DNA of 64,000 nucleotides from Heliocidaris erythrogramma (GCA_025617745.1 CM046864.1:496001-560000), one strand, 5' to 3'. Counted from the stretch's first letter, positions 13,448 to 24,634 are shown. Numbers and translations: made by a program. The notes: generated from the letters alone by a model not told the origin.

Positions 13448-13453
13448 TTTATT
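13448..13453 (-). promoter_or_regulatory. Candidate polyadenylation signal of the GPCR gene
   Basis: AATAAA on the minus strand, about 33 nt after the GPCR stop codon. A second AATAAA lies at 13345-13350. Either could serve. In AT-rich DNA such hexamers also arise by chance. Confidence 0.35.
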
Positions 13454-13485
13454 TTCATGGAGAGTCAAGGGATACATTATCCTAA

Positions 13486-14655
13486 TCAATTCCCGCCCTC
13501 GTTTCTATCAACACTCATGTCTCTCATTTCCAACCCTCTTTGTTGTCCACCTGGCTTTCTTGGAGCTGTACCGGGAGGATGCGTAACAGATTTGTCCCTA
13601 TTGTCCCAATAACTTTGAAAGGTATACAGAAAAGGATTCAATGAGGAGTTAACAGGAATGACAAAGATTACACACCATGCGTAGACCGAATTTGGGAGTG
13701 TAGCTTGGCCCGTTTGTGTGATAATGCCCATTATTATGACCGGCATCCAACACAGGAAGTCGGTCAAGATAATCAGCGCCATTCGCCTTGCGATTCTTAA
13801 TTCTCGTTTCAAAGACGATGAGTTCCGAGTAGCTTTGGCGCTCTGCCAAACCTTGACAAACATTGCCACGTAACATACAAAAATATAGATGAAAGCTAAG
13901 AGATTTACAATTATAAAAGTAAAGATTGAGAACCACCAAGGGGGCTGCGGTGATGGGTCACTAAACACAGGAGAGGTACCGGAAATACGATACCGCCCAT
14001 CCCGAGTAATACTTAAGGAAATAAGATTCTCTCCAGGATCTAGGTGCAAAGGCAAGCCAATGCAAACATCAGAGAGCCCATAGAGTCTAGATATTTTTGA
14101 ACTTATTATCAATGGCACAATAGCTGCCATGAAAGAACAACACCATATTAATGAAAGTATCACTCGAGATGTTCTTTCTGTTATTCTTTTACTTCCGAAA
14201 GGAAATATGATACACAAGAATCGATCTGTTGTAATAAGGATTAAACTGAACACTGACGCCTCACTTGATAGGAAGCCAACAAATCCTGCGAAATTACACA
14301 GAACAGATTCCCGCCACTTGGGTGCACTCAAAAAGTATTCGTTACCAAAATAAATATCTGCAGCAGTTATAATAGCCATGTATAACCCATGAGACCGTCT
14401 GCAATTGCCAGACTAATCAAACAGTAATTTTGCACTGCAGTGGTACGCAATTTATCGTCCCTGAAACGCAAGATCAGGACCACAATATTTCCCACAAGTG
14501 CTAATATTCCGAGGATCCAACCTGCTACCCTCAGCGCAGAGCTTGGGAAGAGGCTTCCGCATGTCTCAAGTGGATTAGGTTGGGAAGTCTTGTAGCAAGT
14601 TGCATTTGGACGTTCATTTTGGAGGAGGCAACAAAGTCGATTGTCTGAAGTTGAT
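13486..14655 (-). CDS. LRR-containing GPCR (relaxin-receptor/GRL101-like), hinge and 7TM exon, frameshifted
   Basis: Terminal exon of a leucine-rich-repeat G-protein-coupled receptor, a plasma-membrane receptor with extracellular LRRs. The acceptor TTTTAG precedes 14655 and the exon starts in the phase left by the 72-nt LRR exons. It encodes a cysteine-bearing hinge (LCCLLQN...TCGSLFPSS), TM1 (LGILALVGNIVVL) and TM2 (SLAIADGLMG). After the frame change come the TM3 end with DRF in place of DRY, TM6 with DFLCWMP and TM7 with VNSSLNPFLY. Conserved cysteines appear in LCNFAGF and DVCIGL. The stop is TGA at 13488-13486. Between GGT (14387-14385) and ATG (14379) there are five bases where six are needed, so the frame breaks in TM2. 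This could be a sequencing or assembly error or a real pseudogene. Family assignment is firm; ligand and coupling are unknown. Confidence 0.88.
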
Positions 14656-15221
14656 CTAAAAGAAAAGAAAAGAAAAAAAATTCAATAATTCACTGTTAGT
14701 AGTAAGCTTGGTCTAAACTCTATTCGTGCTATCTCTTTAACCCTATTTTGCCTATGCCACAGCCGGGGGGGGGGGGGGGGGGGGGTGGAATCCACCCACT
14801 GATATCTCGACCGTCGAATTTGGTCTCGAAAGGTGTGTGAGATTCGAAAGAAAAAAAGTCATGAAACGCCGCCATATCTGCATGGCCGTCATATACAAAA
14901 TGGAGCCCGCCCGGCTTCTTTGCGAGCTCAAAATGGCATTTTCGCCCGGAATACAGCCGGTGTCAACTCGATCACTGCGGGCTCCAGCTACCAGTGGAAG
15001 TTATAAACTGATTCAGCGGACCCAGGTTCGAGACTGAGTCACGTCTTTCGGATGGTGACGTTAAAGGTCGGTCCCAGACGTAAATAACCATATCTGATTG
15101 ATACACGTCTGTAAAAACCCAATTACACACACAAACACACAAACACACACACACGCACACACACACGGTCTTCCATGATTTGAATGAAAAAAATAAAAAT
15201 AATTCTGTAATAAAGAGTTAT

Positions 15222-17590
15222 GAAATAGGATTTTGTCTTACGTGGCCGAAGACCAGCTTAGAATGGCGGTCATCATGGGATATCTGCCTGTTACCATGGT
15301 TACGGACATATTTCGAGAGGACTCCGTGGCTAAAATCAAAGTTTTATACCCTAAGCAAGCTACACACCAAAAATGTTGATTTTAAGCGCCATGAAATAGG
15401 CTTTTGTCTTACGTGGCCGAGGACTCCCAAGTCGAAATGAAATAGGGTACAAATAGGAAAAAAATACAAAAAAATTACCAACGGAAATATATTTTTTTCC
15501 TATTTTTTTCCTATTTTGTATAGCGTAGAGATAGCTACTTGTAATAGGATAAAAATAGGATTGAAACACATTTTTCCTATTTTTTCCCCTATTTTTCCCT
15601 ATTTTTATTCCAAGAAAATAGGATAAAACCAGAAAGAAAATAGTCCTTCGAAATTATTCCGGAAATAGGAAAAAAACAAAAATAGGATGGAAATAGGATT
15701 AAATTAGGTGAAAACTAGGTAGAAAATAGGGGAAAACACGTTGAAGAAAATAGTGGGAGATGGAAAATAGGAAAAATATAGAAAAAAAATAGTGGAAAAC
15801 TAGGCAGAAAATAGGATAAAATTTGATTGAGAAATAGGATAAAATAGGAGGAAATAGGATTTGATTAATGGGAAACTACAGAAAAAATAGGACAAAAACA
15901 GGAATAAAATAGTGGAAAACTAAGCAGAAAATAGATTGAATCTAATTGAGAAAATGCAATGTAATAGGGAAAAACTAGGGAGAAAATAGGAAAAATCTAC
16001 AAAACCAATAAGAAAATAATTAACTATAAGATTAATATAAGAAGAAATGCTGTGGGTGTCTACAGGAACAATCACATGACATTATTGATTATTATTTTAT
16101 TAATCCTATCTTGTAATCATATCCTATCCTATCCTCTCCTACTCCTATGTCCTATACCTAGCTACTAAGCAATTGTATCACATTCATTATATATAGGGAC
16201 ATAGTTGTAGTGCTATAAAAAAATGGTTACTGACTAGATTACACTTTTATTATTAAAATTGATTTACACTTTTATTAATGAAATATGAAAATGCCTTTTG
16301 AAATTGTGTACAACATTACAATAGTTTAATGTAAGTAAAATTTCTATCAAAGTTCAAATCTTAATCCCAAATCTAAATGTATTTATCTATTTCCACTAGT
16401 TTTCATATTTTAGATTGTTATTCATGAATATTCATGATTGATTAGGACCTATAGAAACCAATAGTTGGGAAACTAGAATAAAACTAGTGCTGGAAAAGAT
16501 AAAGTTTGGAAAATATGATAAAACTAGTGTTAGCAAAAGTACAGAAGTCAGGAAACTAGAATAAAACTATAGTGCTGGAAAAAATAAAGTTTGGAAAATA
16601 GGATAAAACTAGTGCTGGATCATGGGGAAAGATAAAAGTTTGGAAAATAGTACAAAACTAGTTTTAGAATAATGAGAAAACTAGGATGAAACTAGAGCTA
16701 GTCTGAAAAATAGGATAAAACTATTTTTTTGACAAAAATGAAAAGTGCAAAAACTAGGGAAAAAATAGTCCGGAGAGAAATGAGGTCTAAAAAATAGGAA
16801 AAAATCAGAAAATAGCCTCAAAATAGGCCTATTTCTATTATATTTTCCATGGGAAATAGGATAAAAATAGGCCTATTTTCCTGAAATAGGAATAAAATAG
16901 GTGAAAAATAAAAAAAATAGCCTAAAATTACTTCTATTTTCTTCCTATTTCCGAGGGAAATACAATAAAAATAGGCCTATTTTCCTTAGAATAGGAAGAA
17001 AATAGGTGAAAAATAAAAAAAAATAGCCTAAAATTACTTCTATTTTCTTCCTACTTCCGAGGGAAATACAATAAAAATAGGCCTATTTTCCTTAGAATAG
17101 GAATTAAATAGGGAAAAAAAAAAAATAGCCAAAAAATAGATCTAATTTTTTCATATTTTCCAAAGAAAATAGGAAAAAATAGGCCTATTTTTGTTTAAAT
17201 AGGAATAAAATAGAGAAAAAATAGGGAAAAAATATATTTTCACACTTCCGAAAACTACTGGGGCTAGCATAAATGGCGGTTATCTTTGATATTTGTCTCT
17301 TGCCATGGTTACGGACATATTTCGAGAGGGCTCCTCGACTGAAATCATTTTGTATACCCTAAGGAAGCTTTACACCAAAATGCTGCTTTTGGGCGTCACA
17401 AAATAGGATTCTGTCTTACGTGGCCGAAGACCAGCATAAATGGCAGTTATATTGGATATTTGCCAGTTACCATGGTTACGGACATATTTCGTGAGGGCTC
17501 CTCGGCTAAAAACATGGTATATACCCTAAGGAAGCTTCACACCCAAAATGGTGCTTTGTCCGCCGTGTCACAATAATCGAAAATTTTGAC
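15222..17590. repeat. Three tandem units of about 170 bp, middle unit interrupted by an element
   Basis: The block TCTTACGTGGCCGA(A/G)GAC begins units at about 15236, 15410 and 17415. Each unit contains TTACCATGGTTACGGACATA and ATACCCTAAG.AAGC. The middle unit is split after 15425 and resumes at 17264. Removing the inserted element and one CT restores a period of 165-174 bp. The units have diverged by several percent and contain no ORF. They lie in the large intron before the 7TM exon. Confidence 0.75.
15426..17263. mobile_element. AATAGG-rich element, copy 1 (1838 bp), 2-bp target duplication CT
   Basis: The element starts CCCAAGTCGAAATG and ends AAAACTACTGGGG. The neighbouring tandem unit at 17415 supplies the empty site, and the flanks show a duplicated CT (15424-15425 and 17264-17265). 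The termini form a short imperfect inverted repeat, CCCAAGTCG against CCCCAGTAG. Almost the whole body is built from variants of AAAATAGGA, with AATAGGCCTATTTTT palindromes in the right third. It has no coding capacity. Against copy 2 it carries one extra tandem unit of about 100 bp near 16930-17035. Short TIRs plus dense internal repeats recall non-autonomous DNA transposons; the superfamily is unassigned. Confidence 0.7.
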
Positions 17591-18389
17591 CTAAGTGACC
17601 CAGCTAATATTGAAGTATCAAAGAGGTATTTGGACAAAGTTGGTATAGACCAAATGGCAAGTAGACCAAATGGTTATTGGACAAAATGATTTTGGGATGA
17701 AATGTTGATGGACGAACTGGAAGACCTCATGATGTTAGACCATTAAGGAAGTTTACCATACAGTAATTTTATTCATAGGACTGACGAGGTCATTAAATTT
17801 GTACTCACAAAGTTTGCAAAGATGTCATATTGTGGAGCGCATGATAATTCAGACTATGCAGATCTGAACCTAGAAGAAATCTTAAATGAAAAAAATAAAT
17901 TGAGAGACAAATATACTGACATACACTACAATACAATACAATACAATAAGCATTTAGTACGCCCTTCCCATAAGGCTCGGAGCGACATGACAATTTTTGA
18001 AGAAGAATACAAACACATTTATAATTTACATCTAACTCATTTATAAAGATGTTCTACAAAACAGTTATATTTCAAAACTACAAAAAAAGCTACTTAGCTA
18101 AAATATATATAAAAGAGAATTAATAGAATTGTTGCTATGTTTGCACATTCAGTTTTATGAAAGGAAATATATCACGATAATCACGATCACTAAACCACTA
18201 AATCACTAAAACAGATTACATAATTACTTTTTTTGCATTAACGGAACGTATTTTGAGTTATGTCACCAAAACATGGATTATTTGTGGTATTCATTCCCAT
18301 ATGCATTATGCATACTTAATGCAATTTAATGTTTTTCTGCTGTGACAAATAACAATGAATGATTCAGAAAAAAGGTTTGCGGTACAACC

Positions 18390-18445
18390 ATGTGAGTTGG
18401 AATAACTCCACGTTCCGGTCAGAATGCTCTGGCCGTCGTCAGGAG
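18390..18445 (-). ncRNA. Degenerate hammerhead-ribozyme-like motif in a Penelope element, copy 1
   Basis: On the minus strand the order is CTGACGA (18442-18436), an 8-bp hairpin CGGCCAGA-GCAT-TCTGACCG with one mismatch (18435-18416), GAACG (18415-18411) and the hairpin TGGA-GTTAT-TCCA (18410-18398). This follows the CUGANGA / stem II / GAA / stem III order of the minimal hammerheads known in Penelope-like elements. The canonical GAAA is GAAC and no clear stem I was found, so activity is doubtful. The call rests on motif order, not on folding. Confidence 0.45.
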
Positions 18446-18631
18446 AATGAGAAGAGCGAATAAATCAGCAGAATTTATATATGAAGCAGCAATTCACTTA
18501 ATAAAAATGGATGCAAACAAATAACATAGAAAGAAATAGTAACAGTAACATCAAGGTACCTGCATTGAAAGGATAAGTGACATCAAACGAATCCTGCGTT
18601 GAAAAGAAACAATGAAAACAAGTGAACAATA

Positions 18632-18795
18632 ATTTGTAAACAAATCTTTCGGCATATTACTCCCAGTGTTAAAGATCGTATGCTCGATCTATAATGAAAA
18701 ACACAAGTCAGAAAAAATTGGACACTGGGAGTAATATGCCGAAAGATTTGTTTACAAATTAAAAATTCCTCCCCAGTCAAGCTTCTTCGTTTACT
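18632..18795. mobile_element. Foldback insertion (164 bp) with 12-bp direct repeats
   Basis: Arms 18632-18669 and 18722-18759 are exact 38-nt inverted copies around a 52-nt loop. The whole is bracketed by AAGTGAACAATA (18620-18631 and 18796-18807). The second Penelope copy near 20522 has only one AAGTGAACAATA and no insert, so it is the empty site. A further 36 nt with TCAAGCTTCTTCG follow the right arm. No coding capacity. Confidence 0.7.
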
Positions 18796-19373
18796 AAGTG
18801 AACAATAGGACTAAGAAATCAATTAACCGTCTGGATAAGCTGGAAACAAAAGGGGGATTGGGACCGTAGGTAATCTGTGGAGAGAAACATGACATCCTGT
18901 TGAGGAAAGAAATTAAGGTTAAAACATACATATGGAAAAGGTGAAATATTGACTACAGAATGAGTATACTAATAATAAATGTTGTGAAAGGCTGTGGAGA
19001 GAAAAAAAACAATGATAATGAACAAATTGAGGAGAGAAACATGAAATCCTGTCGGAGATAATCTGTGGAGAGAAACAAGTCATCCTGTTGAGGAAAGACA
19101 TTAAATTTAAAACATACATGTGGAAAAAAGGGTGAAATAATGACATCAGAATGAGTATCCTAATGATGAATCTAATGAATGAAACAACAAAACAAAGGTA
19201 ATGAACAAGTTGAGGAGAGAAACATGAAATCCTGTTGAGGGAAGCAATTGTGGTTAAAAAATACATACAAATTATAACACTAGTTATTATTGGAAGAGTG
19301 AAAACCAAATGTCGCTGATCTGTAAACCCTTGTCCTGTGTAACTGTGTCATGTTTGTGAATCTCGATGGCTTC

Positions 19374-20263
19374 ACGGTTCAAGTCCATGTAACCCATTTA
19401 TCTTGCACCATATTCATTTTTGAGTGCATATTTAGATTCCTTGTGTAAATTCCTATCAGGAAATGTATACTTTTCTGTCATATGGTGTATACTTAAGGAG
19501 ATATAGGCTTCTAAAGTTGAAAATGCGTCACAGAAGCTAAAATCACCTCGTAACACAAAAGGGGACCAACTCATGACACACTACCCTAATTATTTCTATG
19601 AAATTGCATTTCATATATATCGTTTCCTTTGTTTATTAAGTGAACTTATTATTCTAACAAGAAACATTGATCTATATATAGGATGTTTTAAGGTAGTGAT
19701 ACTGAAAGTTAATAAAACTTTCAAACTTCTCTTTCTCATTATACAGTAGTTACTTATTTTAAAAAAGTATACCCAACTTTTGTAGCTTCTAATTAAAAAG
19801 TTGGAACCTCTACAGGCTTAAAATCTATTTTATAGTAAAGAGCAACTTATATTCTGTCCAATGATATGCCTTATTCATAATGTGCTGCAATGGATGACTG
19901 AGCAGCAGGCTTTTAAAAAGTATTGTCAAAATTCTCTTGTACCAAGTCTGGGCTGAAGCAACAAATTTGGGTCAAAACCAATAATGCATTTGTTATTTCA
20001 GTTTGAAAACAATTATTTTGTTTTAATATTCAATTGATTTTGTGCTTATAAACAGAAAAGGTGTTAAGATCAATTCAACCTAAAGAAAAGGCCTATTGCA
20101 AGTAAAATTTATGACATTTTCTTTGCCATGATGACACAATCTCAGTTTCATCCGCATCCCATATTTAAGGAAAGCCTTTTTATTGAGTCATTCAAAATGG
20201 GCAAAGTTTATTTTGTAAGCAATCCTTTTCTAGGAAAGTCTATTATCAATAACTTCAAGGTAA
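19374..20263. other. Unassigned AT-rich spacer between the two Penelope copies
   Basis: No exon, element terminus or RNA signal was recognised. The stretch is flanked on both sides by Penelope sequence in the same orientation. Confidence 0.4.
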
Positions 20264-20290
20264 TTCAGAAAAAAGGTTTGCGTTACAACC

Positions 20291-20346
20291 ATGTGAGTTG
20301 GAATAACTCCACGTTCCGGTCAGAATGCTCTGGCCGTCGTCAGGAG
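20291..20346 (-). ncRNA. Degenerate hammerhead-ribozyme-like motif in a Penelope element, copy 2
   Basis: Same order as the motif at 18390: CTGACGA (20343-20337), stem-loop CGGCCAGA-GCAT-TCTGACCG (20336-20317), GAACG (20316-20312) and hairpin TGGA-GTTAT-TCCA. It is identical to copy 1 over this stretch, including the GAAC deviation. The two copies therefore descend from a source already bearing that change, or the core tolerates it. Confidence 0.45.
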
Positions 20347-20691
20347 AATGAGAAGAGCGAATAAATCAGCAGAATTTATATATGAAGCAGCAATTCACTT
20401 AATAAAAATGGATGCAAACAAATAACATAGAAAGAAATAGTAACAGTAACATCAAGGTACCTGCATTGAAAGGATAAGTGACATCAAACGAATCCTGCGT
20501 TGAAAAGAAACAATGAAAACAAGTGAACAATAGGACTAAGAAATCAATTAACCGTCTGGATAAGCTGGAAACAAAAGGGGGATTGTGACTGTAGGTAATC
20601 TGTGGAGAGAAACATGACATCCTGTTGAGGAAAGAAATTAAGGTTAAAACATACATATGGAAAAGGTGAAATATTGACTACAGAATGAGTA

Positions 20692-22421
20692 CCCAAGTCG
20701 AAATGAAATAGGGTACAAATAGGAAAAAAATACAAAAAATTACCAACGGAAATATATTTTTTTCCTATTTTTTTCCTATTTTGTATAGCGTAGAGATAGC
20801 TACTTGTAATAGGATAAAAATAGGATTGAAACACATTTTTCCTATTTTTTCCCCTATTTTTCCCTATTTTTATTCCAAGAAAATAGGATAAAACCAGAAA
20901 GAAAATAGTCCTTCGAAATTATTCCGGAAATAGGAAAAAAACAAAAATAGGATGGAAATAGGATTAAATTAGGTGAAAACTAGGTAGAAAATAGGGGAAA
21001 ACACGTTGAAGAAAATAGTGGGAGATGGAAAATAGGAAAAATATAGAAATAAAATAGTGGAAAACTAGGCAGAAAATAGGATAAAATTTGATTGAGAAAT
21101 AGGATAAAATAGGAGGAAATAGGAATTGAATAATGGGAAACTACAGAAAAATAGGACAAAAACAGGAATAAAATAGTGGAAAACTAAGCAGAAAATAGAT
21201 TGAATCTAATTGAGAAAATGCAATGTAATAGGGAAAAACTAGGGAGAAAATAGGAAAAATCTACAAAACCAATAAGAAAATAATTAACTATAAGATTAAT
21301 ATAAGAAGAAATGCTGTGGGTGTCTACAGGAACAATCACATGACATTATTGATTATTATTTTATTAATCCTATCTTGTAATCATATCCTATCCTATCCTC
21401 TCCTACTCCTACGTCCTATACCTAGCTACTAAGCAACTGTATCACATTCATTATACATAGGGACATTGTTGTAGTGCTATAAAAAATGGTTACTGACTAG
21501 ATTACACTTTTATTATTAAAATTGATTTACACTTTTATTAATGAAATATGAAAATGCCTTTTGAAATTGTGTACAACATTACAATAGTTTAATGTAAGTA
21601 AAATTTCTATCAAAGTTCAAATTTTAATCCCAAATCTAAATGTATTTATCTATTTCCACTAGTTTTCATATTTTAGATTGTTATTCATGAATATTCATGA
21701 TTGATTAGGACCTATAGAAACCAATAGTTGGGAAACTAGAATAAAACTAGTGCTGGAAAAGATAAAGTTTGGAAAATATGATAAAACTAGTGTTAGCAAA
21801 AGTACAGAAGTCAGGAAACTAGAATAAAACTATAGTGCTGGAAAAAATAAAGTTTGGAAAATAGGATAAAACTAGTGCTGGATCATGGGGAAAGATAAAA
21901 GTTTGGAAAATAGTACAAAACTAGTTTTAGAATAATGAGAAAACTAGGATGAAACTAGAGCTAGTCTGAAAAATAGGATAAAACTATTTTTTTGACAAAA
22001 ATGAAAAGTGCAAAAACTAGGGAAAAAATAGTCCGGAGAGAAATGAGGTCTAAAAAATAGGAAAAAATCAGAAAATAGCCTCAAAATAGGCCTATTTCTA
22101 TTATATTTTCCATGGGAAATAGGATAAAAATAGGCCTATTTTCCTGAAATAGGAATAAAATAGGTGAAAAATAAAAAAAATAGCCTAAAATTACTTCTAT
22201 TTTCTTCCTACTTCCGAGGGAAATACAATAAAAATAGGCCTATTTTCCTTAGAATAGGAATTAAATAGGGAAAAAATAAAAAATAGCCAAAAAATAGATC
22301 TAATTTTTTCATATTTTCCAAAGAAAATTGGAAAAAATAGGCCTATTTTTGTTTAAATAGGAATAAAATAGAGAAAAAATAGGGAAAAAATATATTTTCA
22401 CACTTCCGAAAACTACTGGGG
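20692..22421. mobile_element. AATAGG-rich element, copy 2 (1730 bp), 2-bp target duplication TA
   Basis: Starts CCCAAGTCGAAATG and ends AACTACTGGGG, as copy 1 does. It sits inside the 3' region of the Penelope copy. The intact sequence GAATGAGTATACTAATAAT at about 18963-18981 is the empty site. The flanks show duplicated TA (20690-20691 and 22422-22423). Sequence identity to copy 1 is very high apart from the single extra 100-bp unit in copy 1 and small indels, so both are recent. No ORF beyond chance. Confidence 0.75.
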
Positions 22422-22741
22422 TATACTAATAATAAATGTTGTGAAAGGCTGTGGAGAGAAAAAAAAATGATAATGAACAAATTGAGGAGAGAAACATGAA
22501 ATCCTGTCGGAGATAATCTGTGGAGAGAAACAAGTCATCCTGTTGAGGAAAGACATTAAATTTAAAACATACATGTGGAAAAAAGGGTGAAATAATGACA
22601 TCAGAATGAGTATCCTAATGATGAATCTAATGAATGAAACAACAAAACAAAGGTAATGAACAAGTTGAGGAGAGAAACATGAAATCCTGTTGAGGGAAGC
22701 AACTGTGGTTAAAAAATACATACAAATTATAACACTAGTTA

Positions 22742-23888
22742 TTATTGGAAGAGTGAAAACCAAATGTCGCTGATCTGTAAACCCTTGTCCTGTGTAACTG
22801 TGTCATGTTTGTGAATCTCGATGGCTTCACGGACCCTCCTGGTATACCAGTTGGAAGCGGGGGCTACAAGTTTGGTGTCTTCCCAGTTAATATGGTGATC
22901 ACGAGTGACAGAATGATTGATAATGGCAGATCGGTCGTAGTGACCAAGTCTCCCATGGGCACGGTGTTCCTTGATGCGAGATTTGATGTCCCTCCCAGTC
23001 TCTCCGATGTAGACCTGACCACAGGAACATGGTATGCGGTACACTCCTGGTTTGCTGTCGGGAGAAGCTGTGTCTTTGTGTGTGTAGAGAGACTTGTGAA
23101 GTTTGTGTTTAGAACTGAAGAAAACCCGTATGTTGGCCTTCTGCAGGACTCGTTGAATGCGGTGAGAGACATGACCTGTGAAGGGAATAGTGCAGGACGA
23201 GATGTGTCTGGTTGGTGGGGGAGCATGGGGTTTGTTGACAGATGTGCGTATTTCCTGAGGAGGGAAACCATTGTTGACTAAGGCTGCTTTGATGTGTTTT
23301 AACTCGTCGTCAAGGCTGGTTGAGTCGCAGACGTTGTGAGCTCTCCTGATCAGGGAACTGGAGACCGAACGTTTGACGGACGGATGGTGGAAAGATCGGA
23401 AGTTTAGATAGCGGTCTGTGTGGGTAGGTTTACGGTAAACACTATGGGAGAGTGAACCGTCAGGCTTGTGGGTGATCAAAACATCAAGAAAAGGAAGAGA
23501 GTTATTGTTTTCTGCTTCTGACGAGAAGCTGATGGAGGGGTGATGTTTGTTGAGAAAATCCTGGAAATTGTTCAGCTTTTCCGGACCGTGCGGCCAAATG
23601 ACAAAAAACGTGTCGTCAACGTAACGGAGCCAAAGTGTGGGTTTATACGGTGCTGTGGAGAGAATAGTAGTTTCGAATTGTTCCATGAAGAGATTAGCTA
23701 TAACTGGGGAGAGTGGCGAGCCCATGGGGGCACCTTCTGATTGGTTGTAGTACTTATCACGCCACTGGAAGCTGGTGGAGGTAAGACATAGGAGAAGAAG
23801 GTCATATATCTGTTGGGGAGATAGTGGGGTTCTGTCCTGGAGATCAGTGTCATGTTGTAATCTAATGAATGAATTTTCCACCTGAATA
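22742..23888 (-). pseudogene. Penelope-like RT (3' part) with GIY-YIG endonuclease, 5'-truncated
   Basis: An open frame of about 380 codons, ending at 22742. It would supply target-primed reverse transcription and second-strand DNA cleavage. It contains RT motif B (GAPMGSPLSPVIAN, residues 50-63), motif C (LRYVDDTF, 85-92) and the family block SLPFLDVL (128-135). The C-terminal GIY-YIG domain shows GVY (279-281), YIG (291-293), the following SRIKEHR with its arginine, and REAIEI (351-356) with the likely metal-binding glutamate. RT motif A with the first catalytic aspartate is missing, so it cannot be functional alone. The first Met-like codon is GTG and is not a real start. The T-rich tract ending TTCAG just before it resembles a splice acceptor but may only mark the truncation point. 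Confidence 0.85.
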
Positions 23889-24634
23889 AAAAAAAAATAC
23901 CCATTCTACATAGCCTATCAAGTAAATATTGTGAAACTTTCAATATGGCGTTTTCAAAAAGTGATAACTTTTTTTTTTTCGAAAGGCTATGTATATATCT
24001 GTTCTGCAGCATGCAAATAAATCTGAATAAACCCAATGAATGAAGGTAAAATGCAGACGCAACCAATAAATTTTGATGGGGGGGGGGGGGGGTTGAATAA
24101 TTGCAATTCTCCAGAACATGAATAAACTGAGTAGAATTTCTATTGCGTGGTCTTACATTTCATGCGCATTTACGCCTCACTGTTATCTTAGCTGCATGCA
24201 TAATACCAAATACATGTATGAGGTTTGAAGAAGAAAGGAAAAACAAAAAAGTGGTTCCTATTGCATTTCACCCAGAAGGTACTTTTTGACCCTTCCTTAA
24301 CTTTTGGAATGTAGCCGAAAAGCAATGATTCTTCTCTCTTTGTTTTCCTCAATATTGTCATGAATGAAACAAAATATTATCTGAAATCCTCTTCAGTGAC
24401 AGGTGTGTTTAAAGTATTCCTCAAAATAACAGTAAATGGAGCAGTTTGAGTTTTCATTCGCAACATGTCATCATTATCATTCTCTATTTTCTCTTATCAT
24501 TCTGTTATTGGTTTTACTATGTTTGTAGAGATGAGAGTTGCAGATAAAGGTATCCCTTTATCACGTCCTATTCTACACTTTGAGTTTTTATTTAGCACAA
24601 TACTTATTTAAAAACTCCTGTGTAATAAACTTAC
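23889..24634. other. Intron sequence of the GPCR gene, no feature recognised
   Basis: Contains a poly-T run (23970-23979) and a poly-G run (24078-24093). No element termini or exon signals recognised. Confidence 0.4.

Larger units (their letters stand above)
18361..19373 (-). mobile_element. Penelope-like element, 5'-truncated copy (3' part only)
   Basis: This copy matches the 3' part of the longer copy at 20264-23888. It comprises the last 20-30 codons of the GIY-YIG ORF (about 19313-19373), the repeat-rich 3' region and the terminal segment with the ribozyme-like motif. Homology stops after TGGCTTCACGG near 19373, so the coding region is almost entirely missing. The 3' region holds imperfect direct repeats around GAGAGAAACATGAAATCCTG. 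It supplies the empty site for the element at 20692-22421 and itself carries an extra foldback insertion at 18632-18795. Confidence 0.75.
20264..23888 (-). mobile_element. Penelope-like retroelement, longer copy with nested insertion
   Basis: Reading the minus strand from 23888 downward: a 3' part of the RT/GIY-YIG ORF, a 3' region of imperfect direct repeats (22424-22740), the nested AATAGG element (20692-22421), the rest of the 3' region, and the terminal part with the hammerhead-like motif (20291-20346). Homology to the copy at 18361 ends near TTCAGAAAAAAGGTTTGCG at 20264. The 5' end is missing: the ORF starts after RT motif A, and the sequence beyond 23888 shows no Penelope similarity. 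Confidence 0.75.

Noticed and set aside
13889..14353. Plus-strand frames of 64 and 74 residues
   Set aside because: Antisense shadows of the GPCR 7TM exon.
17822..18046. 74-residue plus-strand frame
   Set aside because: Asn/Asp/Tyr-rich with a CAATA simple repeat inside; no family resemblance and no splice context.
18919..19308. 129-residue minus-strand frame, also at 22413-22763 and 20399-20656
   Set aside because: Lies in the repeat-rich 3' region of both Penelope copies; the repeated FLNR(I/M)(S/T)CFSPQ segments come from direct repeats, not a protein family.
22805..23281. 158-residue plus-strand frame
   Set aside because: Antisense to the Penelope RT/GIY-YIG frame, which carries clear motifs on the minus strand.
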